Assembly (NCBI GenBank): GCA_000237975.1
Contig: CP003179.1
Span: forward strand, 1,178,001 to 1,242,000
DNA from: Sulfobacillus acidophilus DSM 10332
GTDB taxonomy: Bacteria > Bacillota > Sulfobacillia > Sulfobacillales > Sulfobacillaceae
DNA: 64,000 bases
Direction: 5' to 3'
In this document: in pieces, positions 35,001 to 42,844 of the stretch
Layout: each line of letters opens with the position of its first letter
Numbering within the stretch: position 1 is the first letter of the stretch
The notes under the pieces: model-generated
Told to the model about the DNA's origin: nothing
The model's database searches: none
Seen by the model: the letters and a program-made list of their open reading frames with translations, nothing else
Position numbers and translations under genes: made by a program

Positions 35001-35060
35001 GTGGCCTACGATAAAAGCGCTAAGGATTTTGACCTTCTGAGACATCAACCAATCTTATAG
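32037..35060 (+). CDS. hamB: HamB-like superfamily 2 helicase of a Hachiman defence system
   Basis: The 1007-residue protein has an N-terminal alpha-helical region (~1-240), a helicase core with motif I MPTSAGKT (260-267), motif Ia FLAPYRALASEL, motif II DEGH (363-366), motif III FLSAVVPN, a second RecA domain with ALYHHGDLP, CTNTLAEGVNLP and motif VI LFGRAGRSGQ, then a long C-terminal region. This Ski2-like core matches HamB, which is thought to sense damaged or foreign DNA and hold HamA in check. The TTG start at 32037 follows GGGGGGG and overlaps the hamA stop. The gene appears intact. Confidence 0.78.
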   Translation: MIESKLAYWVAQSKSWHTFKEFKLSIENQADYPFLGHPKDFYITLFGKMFELIHKDPSEENAALNRIKNQMLQIAKGMEIYSLKETRSEFQGVDFSRNMLYVASLYYLADYPASAYILAKLFPPTVYEGEVDQFISSFLCRDLDHLPTFADPFARFVLTGKRENLEGLSATLHDGSVKARDPDEFVSFRIAEALVKSFMANNVWQDLADRFDVLTEERWKQFIRHGFDRRPPVWSFFPSQRQAIAQGILSEDARCFALQMPTSAGKTALCELIIFNHILQKPGKVLFLAPYRALASELLSGFGRRLATLGISSKAMYGGHVPNNEERAAIQDVDVLIATPEMFLAVESVIPEVYESFSLVICDEGHLLDDTTRGLNYELLLAKFKLRSPNARFVFLSAVVPNINEINQWLGGNESVVRSNYRPTELDLAYLQKTARNGYMLNFNPHKRRPENYQLYHFLTRGDMEFVNIQTGRINHYRLETSVTRQSVATAMKALLAGKVALFSPHKRKNGVESLAEELIRQTISSSLPKPIEFADSTMIERLQEYFGRVFGKDYLLTRLVRVGALYHHGDLPQNIREVVESAIHTSAFRLLICTNTLAEGVNLPIKVVVIHSARRFDKYTGTLKPLKLRDLANLFGRAGRSGQETTGMVIVVNPVDRQIVSDAIEGTKNEAVSGYLFGLIENLERVIREHRLVLDNRLLESQSEDFLRLLDSIDVSLISLLAEEIDVDHLTREINTLIQSTFAYHQGDSEQRDTLRAIFKSRGERLVPYVQNGQFKAIKNSGATLRFFEQVVHRLHLEDEVWSKTTHPCDDRWMAHLFDILFSLPQIIATVDDFNTGRSKDEMAVDATVIRDICTLWMKGHWYGEIATRLNVEVSYLLRIFSSIVHSTIGTYVAQIIRLASYLSEHEVGISISETILDWPQYLMSGLQYKTELELVNLGFTEREGVIAIARWMALNNVQGFSGPALKSWLVLFEDKLLAEIKDLITTVAYDKSAKDFDLLRHQPIL

Positions 35061-35280
35061 AATGACGTTTCCTAGTTGTTGTTAAAACGAAGAGGCATGG
35101 GCTTGGATAGAAGTGCGAATGGTCGAGAAATTGGGGACCAGTGTGATTGAGGAAAAGGGAACAGGGATTCTGTACGGTCGGTCGTCAACTCCGGGACACC
35201 TAACACCATCAGATTTAGAATGGCTGTTAAATGGAGGCACTATCCAACGCCAGAAGAACCGGTACTGTGAACGGGGCCCC
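35061..35280 (+). other. Gap between hamB and the insertion sequences
   Basis: A short open frame (from 35113) runs through this interval into the insertion sequence at 35281. It has no ribosome site and no recognised domain. It may be the start of a gene cut by the insertion, or chance. Confidence 0.3.
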
Positions 35281-36078
35281 TATAGTGGTCCCCAAAAACT
35301 AGACAATTTGGGAGGCCCTTAAGTGTTACACGGGACACACGATGACGAAACAAAAGCGGTATTCCGCTACCTTCAAGAGCCAAGTGGTGCTCGAAATGCT
35401 CAAAGAAGAAAAAACCGTTAGCCAGATTGCTGCCGAATACGGCATTCATCCCAGTCCATTGCATCGTGGGAAGCGCCAGGCGCTCGAGAATTTTCCGCAG
35501 TTGTTTACCGAGTCCCCAGTACTCCAACAACAGGCCCAAGCCCACCAACAACAGCTGACCGAGCTGTATGCGGAAATCGGGAAACTGACCACCCAGGTCG
35601 AGTGGCTTAAAAAAATCTGGCCTCGACCCTGACCCGCGATGAACGGATCACCTTGCTGGATCGGGGAGTGGATACCCTGCCGTTGACGACGCAAGCCGCG
35701 TTGTTAAGCCTCAACCGCTCGAGCCTCTATTACCGGCCCGTCGGGCCGGATGCCGAGGAGATCGCGCTGAAGCATCGCATCGATGACATTGACACCGATC
35801 GACCGTTTTACGGATCCCGGCGAATAACGGCTCAGTTGAACCATGAGGGTTACACCGTGAACCGCAAACGCGTGCAGCGCTATATGCGGGAGATGGGGGT
35901 CTGGGGGCTCGCGCCGGGCCCCCAGACCAGCACTCGCCATCCCCAGCACCCGGTGTATCCGTATTGATTGAACGGTGTCACGCCGGCGTACCCCAATCAT
36001 GTGTGGGGGATTGACGTTATAGTGGTCCCCAAAAACTAGACAATTTGGGAGGCCCTTAAGTGTTACACTGGACACACG

Positions 36079-36381
36079 ATGGCGAAACAAAAGCGGCATT
36101 CCGCGACCTTCAAGAGCCAAGTGGTGCTCGAAATGCTCAAGGAAGAAAAAACGGTCACGCAGATCGCGGCCGAATACGGCATTCATCCCGGGCAGCTGCA
36201 TCGGTGGAAACGCCAGGCCCTGGACAATTTTCCGCAGCTGTTTGCGGAATCGCAGGCGCTCAAACTGCAAGCTCAAGCCCATGAGGAACAATTGACCGCA
36301 CTCTATGCCGAAATCGGTAAATTGACGACCCAAGTCGAGTGGCTCAAAAAAAAATCTGGCCTCGACCCTGACCCGCGATGA
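36079..36381 (+). CDS. IS3-family transposase OrfA
   Basis: The 100-residue protein begins with RHSATFKSQVVLEMLKEEKT and TQIAAEYGIHPGQLHRWKRQAL, the helix-turn-helix of IS3 OrfA, followed by a leucine-heptad region (LKLQAQAHEEQLTALYAEIG) for oligomerisation. It ends shortly after a run of nine A (36346-36354), the site where OrfA and OrfB frames meet. It binds the element ends. Confidence 0.88.
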   Translation: MAKQKRHSATFKSQVVLEMLKEEKTVTQIAAEYGIHPGQLHRWKRQALDNFPQLFAESQALKLQAQAHEEQLTALYAEIGKLTTQVEWLKKKSGLDPDPR

Positions 36382-36394
36382 ACGTCTGGCCTTA

Positions 36395-37216
36395 TTGGAG
36401 CGCGGGAGCGATGCGTTACCGTTAACGATCCAAGCCCACTTGTTGAGCCTCAACCGCTCCAGCCTCTATTACCGGCCCGTCGGGCCGGATGCCGATGAGA
36501 TCGCCCTCAAGCATCGCATCGATGAAATTTATACCGATCGGCCCTTTTACGGATCCCGACGGATGACGGCCCAGTTGAACCAGGAGGGTTACGCCGTGAA
36601 CCGTAAGCGCGTGCAGCGTTACATGCGGGAGATGGGCATTTGGGGGCTCGCACCGGGTCCCCAGACGAGTACCCGCCATCCGCAGCACCCCGTGTATCCG
36701 TATTTGTTGAAGGGTGTCACGCCCGCGTATCCTAATCACGTCTGGGGTATTGACGTGACCTATATCCGGCTGGCGCATGGTTGGGTATATCTGGTCGCCA
36801 TTTTGGATTGGTACTCGCGATTCGTGGTGGCCTGGGAACTCTCCGAAACCTTGGAATTGCCCTTTGTCCTCACGGCCGCGGAGCGGGCGTTGACCATCGC
36901 CACCCCGACCATTTGGAATCATGATCAAGGCAGCCATTTTACCAGTCCCCAATACACGGCCTTGTTGTTGGCCAAGGAGGTGCAAATCAGCATGGACAGT
37001 AAAGGGCGGGCGTTGGACAATGTGTTTACGGAACGGCTTTGGCGGAGTGTGAAATATGAAGAAGTGTATCTACACGATTATCGCTCACCGCGGGAAGCCC
37101 GGTTCGGCCTGAGCCGATACTTTACATTCTATAACTATCGCCGGCTTCACCAAGCCTTGGGCTATACACCACCCGCCGCCTGGTATTCGCCCCTCCCGTC
37201 ATCGGACCCGGATTGA
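36395..37216 (+). CDS. IS3-family transposase OrfB (DDE integrase domain)
   Basis: The 273-residue protein has an HTH_21-type region (IYTDRPFYGSRRMTAQLN) and an rve catalytic core with all three acidic residues: GIDVTYI, NHDQGSHFTS and TERLWRSVKYEE. Its frame stays open upstream to the A9 run, so a fused OrfAB product requires slippage there. The TTG at 36395 gives the shortest form. It should be catalytically competent if the fusion is made. Confidence 0.88.
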   Translation: MERGSDALPLTIQAHLLSLNRSSLYYRPVGPDADEIALKHRIDEIYTDRPFYGSRRMTAQLNQEGYAVNRKRVQRYMREMGIWGLAPGPQTSTRHPQHPVYPYLLKGVTPAYPNHVWGIDVTYIRLAHGWVYLVAILDWYSRFVVAWELSETLELPFVLTAAERALTIATPTIWNHDQGSHFTSPQYTALLLAKEVQISMDSKGRALDNVFTERLWRSVKYEEVYLHDYRSPREARFGLSRYFTFYNYRRLHQALGYTPPAAWYSPLPSSDPD

Positions 37217-37287
37217 CGGGAAGAAAACCGCTAGAGACGTTGGCCAGGGATTCAGGTAAGACCCGACAGACAGCCCTTCGGGCTGGG

Positions 37288-37335
37288 CCTTCCGTTTGGC
37301 GGCGGGCCAACAAGCGGCCCTCGCCAAACGGAAGG
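37288..37335. repeat. Conserved hairpin near the right end of IS3 copy 2
   Basis: CCTTCCGTTTGGC (37288-37300) pairs perfectly with GCCAAACGGAAGG (37323-37335). The same place in copy 1 (39899-39945) has CCTCCGGTTTG paired with CAAACCGGAGG. The stems differ by compensating changes, so the structure is maintained. Confidence 0.65.
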
Positions 37336-37697
37336 GTAAAGTCCCCCATGATAACCAAAGGAAGGAGGCCAGTCTCACACTTTTGGGGTCAAAAATCTGT
37401 CTTGACAGAGGGGTCCACCTTACGTGACCTATATCCGGTTGGTACATGGTTGGCTTTTCCTGGTGGCCATTATTGATTGGTATTCCCGGTTTGTCGTGGC
37501 GTGGGAGCTCTCCGAAACGTTGGAACTGCCCTTTGTGCTCACGGCCGCGGAGCGGGCGTTGTCCATCGCCACTCCGACCATTGGGAATCATGATCAATGT
37601 TAACGCCAACATTAAAATGATCCAGATCGCCAGAATGAATTTGACCCACACCTAACGAAATTTGACACCAAAACCCGACCAAAGGTGAGGTGTCTCC

Positions 37698-38735
37698 ATG
37701 ACAAGGAGTGGGCAAATTATGAAGATCCGTGATCTTCACGAACAAGGATATCGTATCCGGGAAATCAGTCGCAAGACGGGCATGAGAAATATTTGCGGAC
37801 CGATCCGGTCCGACGACGCCGGGCCTCCAGACCAGCGAAACTCGACCCCTTTAAGGCGTATTTGGACACACAAGTGGCACACGGGGTCACCAACGGCGTC
37901 CGACTGTTTCATGAGATTCGGCAGCAAAGCTATACCGGAGGATATACGCTCGTCAAGACCTATCTCCAACCGCGCCGGCCGGCGCGGACCCCTCAGACGG
38001 TCAGGCGGTTTGACACCGAGCCGGGCCAGCAGGCGCAAGTGGACTTTGGATTCTTTGGTTACGACGATGTTGCGGGTCGGCCTCAGAAGCTCTGGCTCGT
38101 TGTGATGGTCTTAAGCTATTCGCGCATGACCTATGCGGAGTTCGGGACCACTGCGGACGGCACGGCCGTACCGGGCTCAGACCCAGGGGCGTGTGGAACG
38201 GACGATGGGATCTATTCGGCATCACTTTTGGCCGGGCCGCACGTTCACCGATCTGGCCGACCTGAATCGTCAGCTGCTGCAATGGTTGGACACCGTCGCG
38301 AACGTGCGACCGCATGGCACGATCCAGGAGCGACCCCTCGATCGTCTGGCGACCGAACACCTGGAACCACTCCCGGATCCGGCCCGATGGGCTCCGTACC
38401 TCTTCGAAACCCGGACCGTGAGCCGGGATGGGTTCGTCGCCTATGGCGGGAGTCGATATGGCGTGCCCTGGACGGTTGCGGGACAACCCATTACGGTGGA
38501 AGACTGCGGCGACCGCCTGGTGTTTCGGGTCGATGGCGTGATGGTGGCCGAACATCCCCGGGCACCCGTCCCCGGCAGCGTGAATCCCCTTCGCGATCAA
38601 TGGCACGGCCTACCGCAGACGGATCCGGTTCCGACCCGTACGGGTCGGGCGCAACAGATTCCAACCCCGGATGTCGAAGTTCGCGATCTCGAAGAATACG
38701 CCCGGATTGGAGGGACGATTTCATGTTCCCGCTAG
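37698..38735 (+). pseudogene. istA: IS21 transposase IstA, frameshifted and internally deleted
   Basis: The start (KIRDLHEQGYRIREISRKTGM) is an IstA helix-turn-helix in one frame. The first half of the DDE domain (QAQVDFGFFGYDD, LWLVVMVLSYSRMTYAEF) follows in a second frame, and the C-terminal part (YRAQTQGRVERTMGSIRHHF through LEEYARIGG) is back in the first frame. The segment that should carry the second catalytic aspartate is missing near 38150. Two frameshifts plus a deletion make it non-functional. Its end overlaps istB. Confidence 0.82.
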
Positions 38736-39559
38736 AACAGGTTCATCAACAACGGGAAATGTTGGGGTTGCTGGATGCCGGAGCCGTCCTCGAGAATCGT
38801 TTAGACCAGGCTAGTCACGAGAATCTCTCGTATGTGGAGTTCCTCCAGGGCCTCCTGCAGGTGGAACTCCAAGCTCGACGGGAACGCTATCTTAAAGCCC
38901 GATTACGGCTGGCCCATTTTCCCGCGATCAAACGGTTAGAAGACTTTGATTGGACCTTCCAACCGTCCATTGATATGCGGCAAATCCAGTCTCTGGCTTC
39001 ATTGGCCTTCGTGGCGGAAGCCACGAACATTCTCTTCCTCGGACCTCCCGGGGTGGGAAAGTCCCACCTCGCGATATCCTTGGGCCTCAAGGCCGTCGAA
39101 GCCGGATTCGGCGCGTACTTTGTCACCGCCGACCGCCTCTTACAGGATCTGGAGAAGGCATATCATGAACATCGATTAGACCGGCGCATGCGGGTTTACC
39201 TCGCACCTAAGGTGCTGATCGTCGACGAATTTGGCTACCTGCCCTTATCGCGGGTAGCCGCGACGCTCTTCTTTCAACTCGTCTCCGCTCGCTACGAGCG
39301 GGGGAGTTTCATTCTGACCTCGAACAAGGGGTTTGCCGATTGGGGCGACGTCTGGGGGGATCCCGTCATCGCCACCGCCATTTTGGATCGATTGCTGCAC
39401 CATTCCCATGTGGTGAACATCCGCGGGGACAGTTACCGACTGAAAGACAAGAAACGGGCTGGCGTGTGGACTGCGCCAGCCATCCCCGCATCCCCGGGAG
39501 ATTCCGCCGGTGGGTCAAATTCGGTTGGCGCAAGTGGATCAAATTTAGATCGGCGTTGA
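38723..39559 (+). CDS. istB: IS21 helper ATPase IstB
   Basis: IstB is the AAA+ ATPase that selects target DNA for IS21 transposition. The 278-residue protein has Walker A GPPGVGKS, Walker B VLIVDEFGYLP and the later ILTSNKGFADWGDV segment typical of IstB. The ATG at 38723 overlaps the end of istA. The last ~30 residues run into the element's end and are not typical. The gene seems intact but lacks a working IstA partner here. Confidence 0.87.
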   Translation: MFPLEQVHQQREMLGLLDAGAVLENRLDQASHENLSYVEFLQGLLQVELQARRERYLKARLRLAHFPAIKRLEDFDWTFQPSIDMRQIQSLASLAFVAEATNILFLGPPGVGKSHLAISLGLKAVEAGFGAYFVTADRLLQDLEKAYHEHRLDRRMRVYLAPKVLIVDEFGYLPLSRVAATLFFQLVSARYERGSFILTSNKGFADWGDVWGDPVIATAILDRLLHHSHVVNIRGDSYRLKDKKRAGVWTAPAIPASPGDSAGGSNSVGASGSNLDRR

Positions 39560-39898
39560 CAATCAAGGCAGCCCTTTGACCAGCCCCCAATACACGGCCT
39601 TGTTGTTGGCTAAGGAGGTACAAATCAGCATGGACAGTAAAGGGCGAGCGTTGGACAATGTGTTGACGGAACGGCTGTGGCGCAGCGTGAAATATGAAGA
39701 AGTCTATCTACACGATTACCGTTCACCACGGGAAGCCCGATCAGGCTTGAGCCGATACTTTACGTTCTATAACTATCACCGGCTGCATCAATCCTTAGGC
39801 TACACGCCACCCGCGGCCTGGTATACGCCCCTCCCGTCCCTCGCCGGGAGTGGGGTTTCCCGGGATTGAATCCCTCCTAGACAGCCCTACGGGCTGGG

Positions 39899-39945
39899 CC
39901 TCCGGTTTGCCGACGGGCAGACAACCGCCCGCGCCAAACCGGAGG
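39899..39945. repeat. Conserved hairpin near the right end of IS3 copy 1
   Basis: CCTCCGGTTTG (39899-39909) pairs with CAAACCGGAGG (39935-39945), matching by position and structure, not by exact sequence, the hairpin at 37288-37335 in copy 2. Between here and 40187 I see only the IS end and non-coding sequence. Confidence 0.6.
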
Positions 39946-40187
39946 GTAATGGTTTCGATGACACTCAAAGGAAGGAGGCCAGTCTCACACTTTAGGGGTC
40001 AAAAATCTGTCTTGACAATGGGGTCCACCTTACCCTGTCCATGTCTTCACCTGTTCACATAATTCTGCCACCACTGTCTTTTTCCGTAAAAATCATGGAG
40101 CATCGCAGTTTGTATCTCCCGCTCTGTTAATCATCACTTGAGGTGTTCGTTATATTCGAATAACTATAGGGCTTGCGCGTCGAGAAG

Positions 40188-40227
40188 AAAAACGACCCAT
40201 TTCCTCCACGATGTGGGGTAAAATGGG
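40188..40227 (-). terminator. Terminator of the small flavoprotein gene
   Basis: Read on the minus strand, CCCATTT and AAATGGG (complements of 40221-40227 and 40196-40202) form a stem whose loop includes a further short pairing, followed by CGTTTTT. It lies 50 bp after the minus-strand gene at 40277-40846. Confidence 0.65.
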
Positions 40228-40276
40228 CCCTTTTGACGGCATTGTTGCCGAACATACGATTGGGGAAGATCCGTGT

Positions 40277-40846
40277 TTATTCTGCCGGTTTATATACGTC
40301 GTGATCGACGTAGCGGGCGCCTTTGAGTTCGCTTAACAAATTGATGGCGACTTTGGCTCCGTCGCCCGCCGTAATAATGGTGTGCATACTGACACCGGCG
40401 ACGGTTCCGGCCGCCCAAACGCCCTCCATCGAGGTTTTGCCTTCCGGAGTCACGTCAATAATGGTTTTAATCCGGGGCTCGGTACCGGGTTTGGTCTTGA
40501 CGCCAATCCGCTCAGCTAAGTCGGTATATAGGCCGGTCGCTAAGATTACTTGACGGGCCTCATACGTTCCGTGATCGGTCTCAATGACCAGGTGATCGTC
40601 CTGGTGCGTGAGATTGGTGACGTCGGCGGTCATAATCTCGGCCCCCAATTGTGCGGCCTGATTTTTACCGGTATCGACCAAGTCCGGGCCGGTGATCTCG
40701 GGGGCACCATAATGGTTTTTAATCAATGCGCGTCGGGTAACACTGAGCCCGTTATCCAGCATTAAGGTTTTGAGTCCGGCTTTCGCTAAAAACATGGCGG
40801 CACTGGCTCCCGCCGGCCCCGCCCCAATGACGGCAACATCATACAT
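40277..40846 (-). CDS. Short FAD-dependent oxidoreductase (thioredoxin-reductase-like)
   Basis: The 189-residue protein has an N-terminal dinucleotide site VIGAGPAGASAAMFLAKAGLK, the ILATGLYTD segment and the C-terminal GVWAAGTVAGVSMHTIITAGDGAKVA that contacts FAD in thioredoxin-reductase-like proteins. It lacks the separate NADPH domain and the CxxC pair, so it is a single-domain flavoprotein whose electron donor and acceptor are unknown. ATG at 40846 has GGAGGAGG upstream. It is the first chromosomal gene beyond the IS cluster. Confidence 0.75.
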   Translation of the reverse strand: MYDVAVIGAGPAGASAAMFLAKAGLKTLMLDNGLSVTRRALIKNHYGAPEITGPDLVDTGKNQAAQLGAEIMTADVTNLTHQDDHLVIETDHGTYEARQVILATGLYTDLAERIGVKTKPGTEPRIKTIIDVTPEGKTSMEGVWAAGTVAGVSMHTIITAGDGAKVAINLLSELKGARYVDHDVYKPAE

Positions 40847-40980
40847 TGACGGTGGTCCTCCTCCTGATGAATAGGCAATTACTAATCATGAGTTAGCATA
40901 CTGCGAATGGGAAGGCCGAGCAATATTCGCCAAAACCTTTGACGCTAAAAGGCTATACTGATTCAGGGAGGCGGTGGCCT

Positions 40981-41559
40981 ATGGATCGAGAAACGCGTCA
41001 GTTTTGGGCGGAAAGGCGCCGAGAGATGCTTCGCCGGGATCGTCAGCGCCGGGGCGGCGATCCGTACTTAACCTACGGGCTGATTGCCCTCATGGGGCTT
41101 GGCTGGTTGTTGCAAGTCGTGTTCCCCGTCTGGCTCAGTCAACTCCCGATGGTGCCCGGCGGATTTTTTCTCTTCATGCTGGTTTCGACAATTTTGCCGG
41201 GCAGTCTCTTGAGCTTGGTGTTTGCGGGCGTATTCATCTGGCTGATTGGGCCGGCTATTGAATCGAGTACGGTCCCGTGGCAATATCTCGTGATCTTTTT
41301 TGGCGCCGGATTGGTCGGTGTGGCATTGAGTCATTTAGTGGGCGGGGGGCTTGTCGGTGGTTCTCTCGCCGCCTTTGGGATAGCCGGAGCCTATGTTCGT
41401 CTCATGGCCGGTTGGTCGCGATCGGGTGCCACCCAATGGGCGTTGGTCCTTTTGGGAATTAACGTGTTGTTGTCCGGTTTTCAACTGCCGTACCTGGCGG
41501 GGATGCTCGGCGCTTTCGGGGCGGGGTATGGATTGGCGATGTTTTTACAATTGAGATGA
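40981..41559 (+). CDS. Rhomboid-like membrane protein, probably inactive
   Basis: The 192-residue protein has a basic N-terminus and about six membrane segments. GGSLAAFGIAGAY resembles the rhomboid GxSxxxxGxxGAY helix with its serine nucleophile, and PGSLLSLVFAGVFIWLIGPAIES matches the HLxxNxxxLxxxGxxxE region in form only. The helix that should carry the catalytic histidine reads AGMLGAFGAGY, with no histidine. It is therefore probably a pseudoprotease. ATG 40981 has GGGAGGCGG upstream. It overlaps the convergent MFS gene by 15 bp. Confidence 0.6.
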   Translation: MDRETRQFWAERRREMLRRDRQRRGGDPYLTYGLIALMGLGWLLQVVFPVWLSQLPMVPGGFFLFMLVSTILPGSLLSLVFAGVFIWLIGPAIESSTVPWQYLVIFFGAGLVGVALSHLVGGGLVGGSLAAFGIAGAYVRLMAGWSRSGATQWALVLLGINVLLSGFQLPYLAGMLGAFGAGYGLAMFLQLR

Positions 41560-42741
41560 CTGCTGGGGAAGGGCCGAGTCGTCGTGTTGCTGTACACTTT
41601 TTTGGTGCCACCACCAGATTGCGACCGGCGTTATCGCCCAGACCGCCAACAACGGCCCCAATTGATTGGGATGAAGACGCGGATGGGTTATGATGAGAAG
41701 CATCACCACCAATAGGCTGACTAGGCGTCCGCTGTTGATTGCGACTTCTTTGATGGCGGTCAATCGGGCTTGATGGGAAAAGTCCGTACCAAATTGGGTA
41801 ATCCATTGGAGGGCTTGGGATTCAAGCGCCACTTTAAAGCTGGGATAGGCTAAGGCCACGAGACCTCCTAACCCTAACAGCACCCCGGGGGTCAGGGGGA
41901 GCCAAAACAGGCCGAAGGCCAGCCAGGATAGGGCGACAGCGTAGATTAACGGACGAATACGGGGCGTCCGCCCAAGCCAGGTGAACACGAGCCCTTGAAC
42001 CGTCGCTTGCATAGCCGTATAGATGCCTAAGAGTTCGGCACTATGGGACACGATAAAAAGCAACAGAGGCGGCAGGAAAAAATACAATCCATCGCGAAGT
42101 CCGAGACTGACAAAGCTGAGCAATAAAGGACGCCAGCCCGGGATTCGTAGGGTTTGGGGGTGCACCGGTCGTGGGGCAGGGGGCGTCGTCGCCCATGCCG
42201 GTCCGATGATCAAAAGATTGGCGGCTAGACTGGCCAACCCCACCAAAAACACGAGCCGATAGCCGGCAGCTCCCGGTAAACGGGTGATGACCCATCCGCT
42301 CGCCGGAGGCACAATCAGGCCCAAGAGGGCTTCTAAACTGCCCGTCCAGCTATTGTACCAATGGGAGTCGCCAGGAGTGACCCATTGAGCCGATAAGGTG
42401 AACCAGGCCAGCCAATAACATCCGGACGACAGGCCTTCGAGAATGGCCAATTCCGGCAACAGGTCCCGTGCGCGGGGGCCAAGCCAAAGGAGAGCGGCTA
42501 AAAAGACGGCATTAAAAAAGATGCCTATCGTCATGAACACGACGCTGCGCGGAGGGCGCAGCCATACGGCGGCTACCGCGAAGGTACCGGTCATGGTCAT
42601 AAACAAGACGATATAAAATCGGACAATAGGCAGAAATCCGGAACCAATGTGCCAAAACCAGGCACTCATAAAACTGGAGGCCATATAAAAGGCCAACGTC
42701 CACCCCGTGGTGATGAGAAAAAGACGGGTAACCGGTTTCAT
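41545..42741 (-). CDS. MFS transporter
   Basis: The 398-residue protein has about twelve membrane segments and the general layout of a major facilitator carrier: six helices, a central hydrophilic loop (TTPPAPRPVHPQTLRIPGWR), then six more. Charged motif A between helices 2 and 3 is weak (WLRPPRSVVF). Substrate cannot be read from sequence. ATG at 42741 follows AAAGGAG. It is divergent from the quinone oxidoreductase gene, with about 100 bp between them. Confidence 0.7.
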   Translation of the reverse strand: MKPVTRLFLITTGWTLAFYMASSFMSAWFWHIGSGFLPIVRFYIVLFMTMTGTFAVAAVWLRPPRSVVFMTIGIFFNAVFLAALLWLGPRARDLLPELAILEGLSSGCYWLAWFTLSAQWVTPGDSHWYNSWTGSLEALLGLIVPPASGWVITRLPGAAGYRLVFLVGLASLAANLLIIGPAWATTPPAPRPVHPQTLRIPGWRPLLLSFVSLGLRDGLYFFLPPLLLFIVSHSAELLGIYTAMQATVQGLVFTWLGRTPRIRPLIYAVALSWLAFGLFWLPLTPGVLLGLGGLVALAYPSFKVALESQALQWITQFGTDFSHQARLTAIKEVAINSGRLVSLLVVMLLIITHPRLHPNQLGPLLAVWAITPVAIWWWHQKSVQQHDDSALPQQSSQL

Positions 42742-42844
42742 GGAAATCTCCTTTACCGGGTCTAATCATCGCACATTACGTCGGGTAGGAAAATGGGGAA
42801 TCCTGGAGATTGCGAAATGGATGCGAACGATCGGAGGAGTTGAG

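Larger units (their letters stand above)
36018..37422. mobile_element. IS3-family element copy 2, inserted in copy 1
   Basis: Ends TATAGTGGTCCCC and GGGGTCCACCTTA; target duplication CGT (36015-36017 and 37423-37425). The 1405-bp element carries OrfA, OrfB and a hairpin near its right end. It interrupts copy 1 just after the codons for the first catalytic aspartate. The left ends of the two copies differ only slightly, so this element has moved recently within the same family. Confidence 0.87.
37598..39561. mobile_element. IS21-family element inserted in IS3 copy 1
   Basis: Left end TGTTAACGCC (37598) and right end GGCGTTGACA (39561) are inverted repeats, flanked by the 5-bp target duplication ATCAA (37593-37597 and 39562-39566). 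The element is 1964 bp and encodes IstA and IstB homologues, the typical pair. IstA is damaged, so it cannot move on its own. Confidence 0.87.
35342..39869 (+). pseudogene. IS3 copy 1 transposase (OrfA plus OrfB in three pieces)
   Basis: OrfA (35342-35632) is complete and begins with the same helix-turn-helix region as copy 2. OrfB starts in the -1 frame at an A7 run (35609-35615) and reads to 36017, where copy 2 is inserted just after GIDV, the first catalytic aspartate. It resumes at 37426 (TYIRLVHGWLFLVAIIDW), is cut again at 37597 within the second catalytic region, and ends in 39567-39869 with the conserved TERLWRSVKYEE segment carrying the catalytic glutamate. The gene is dead in place. 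Confidence 0.8.
35281..40032. mobile_element. IS3-family element copy 1, interrupted twice
   Basis: Left end TATAGTGGTCCCC at 35281, right end GGGGTCCACCTTA at 40032, flanked by CCC on both sides (3-bp target duplication, 35278-35280 and 40033-40035). Its own sequence occupies 35281-36017, 37426-37597 and 39567-40032, about 1.4 kb once the two internal insertions and their duplications are removed. It is therefore the oldest of the three insertions and cannot make an intact transposase. Confidence 0.8.

Noticed and set aside
37793-39559. A single 588-codon frame across the IS21 element
   Set aside because: It joins part of IstA, out-of-frame translation of the rest of IstA, and IstB. The real units are the broken istA and the istB starting at 38723.
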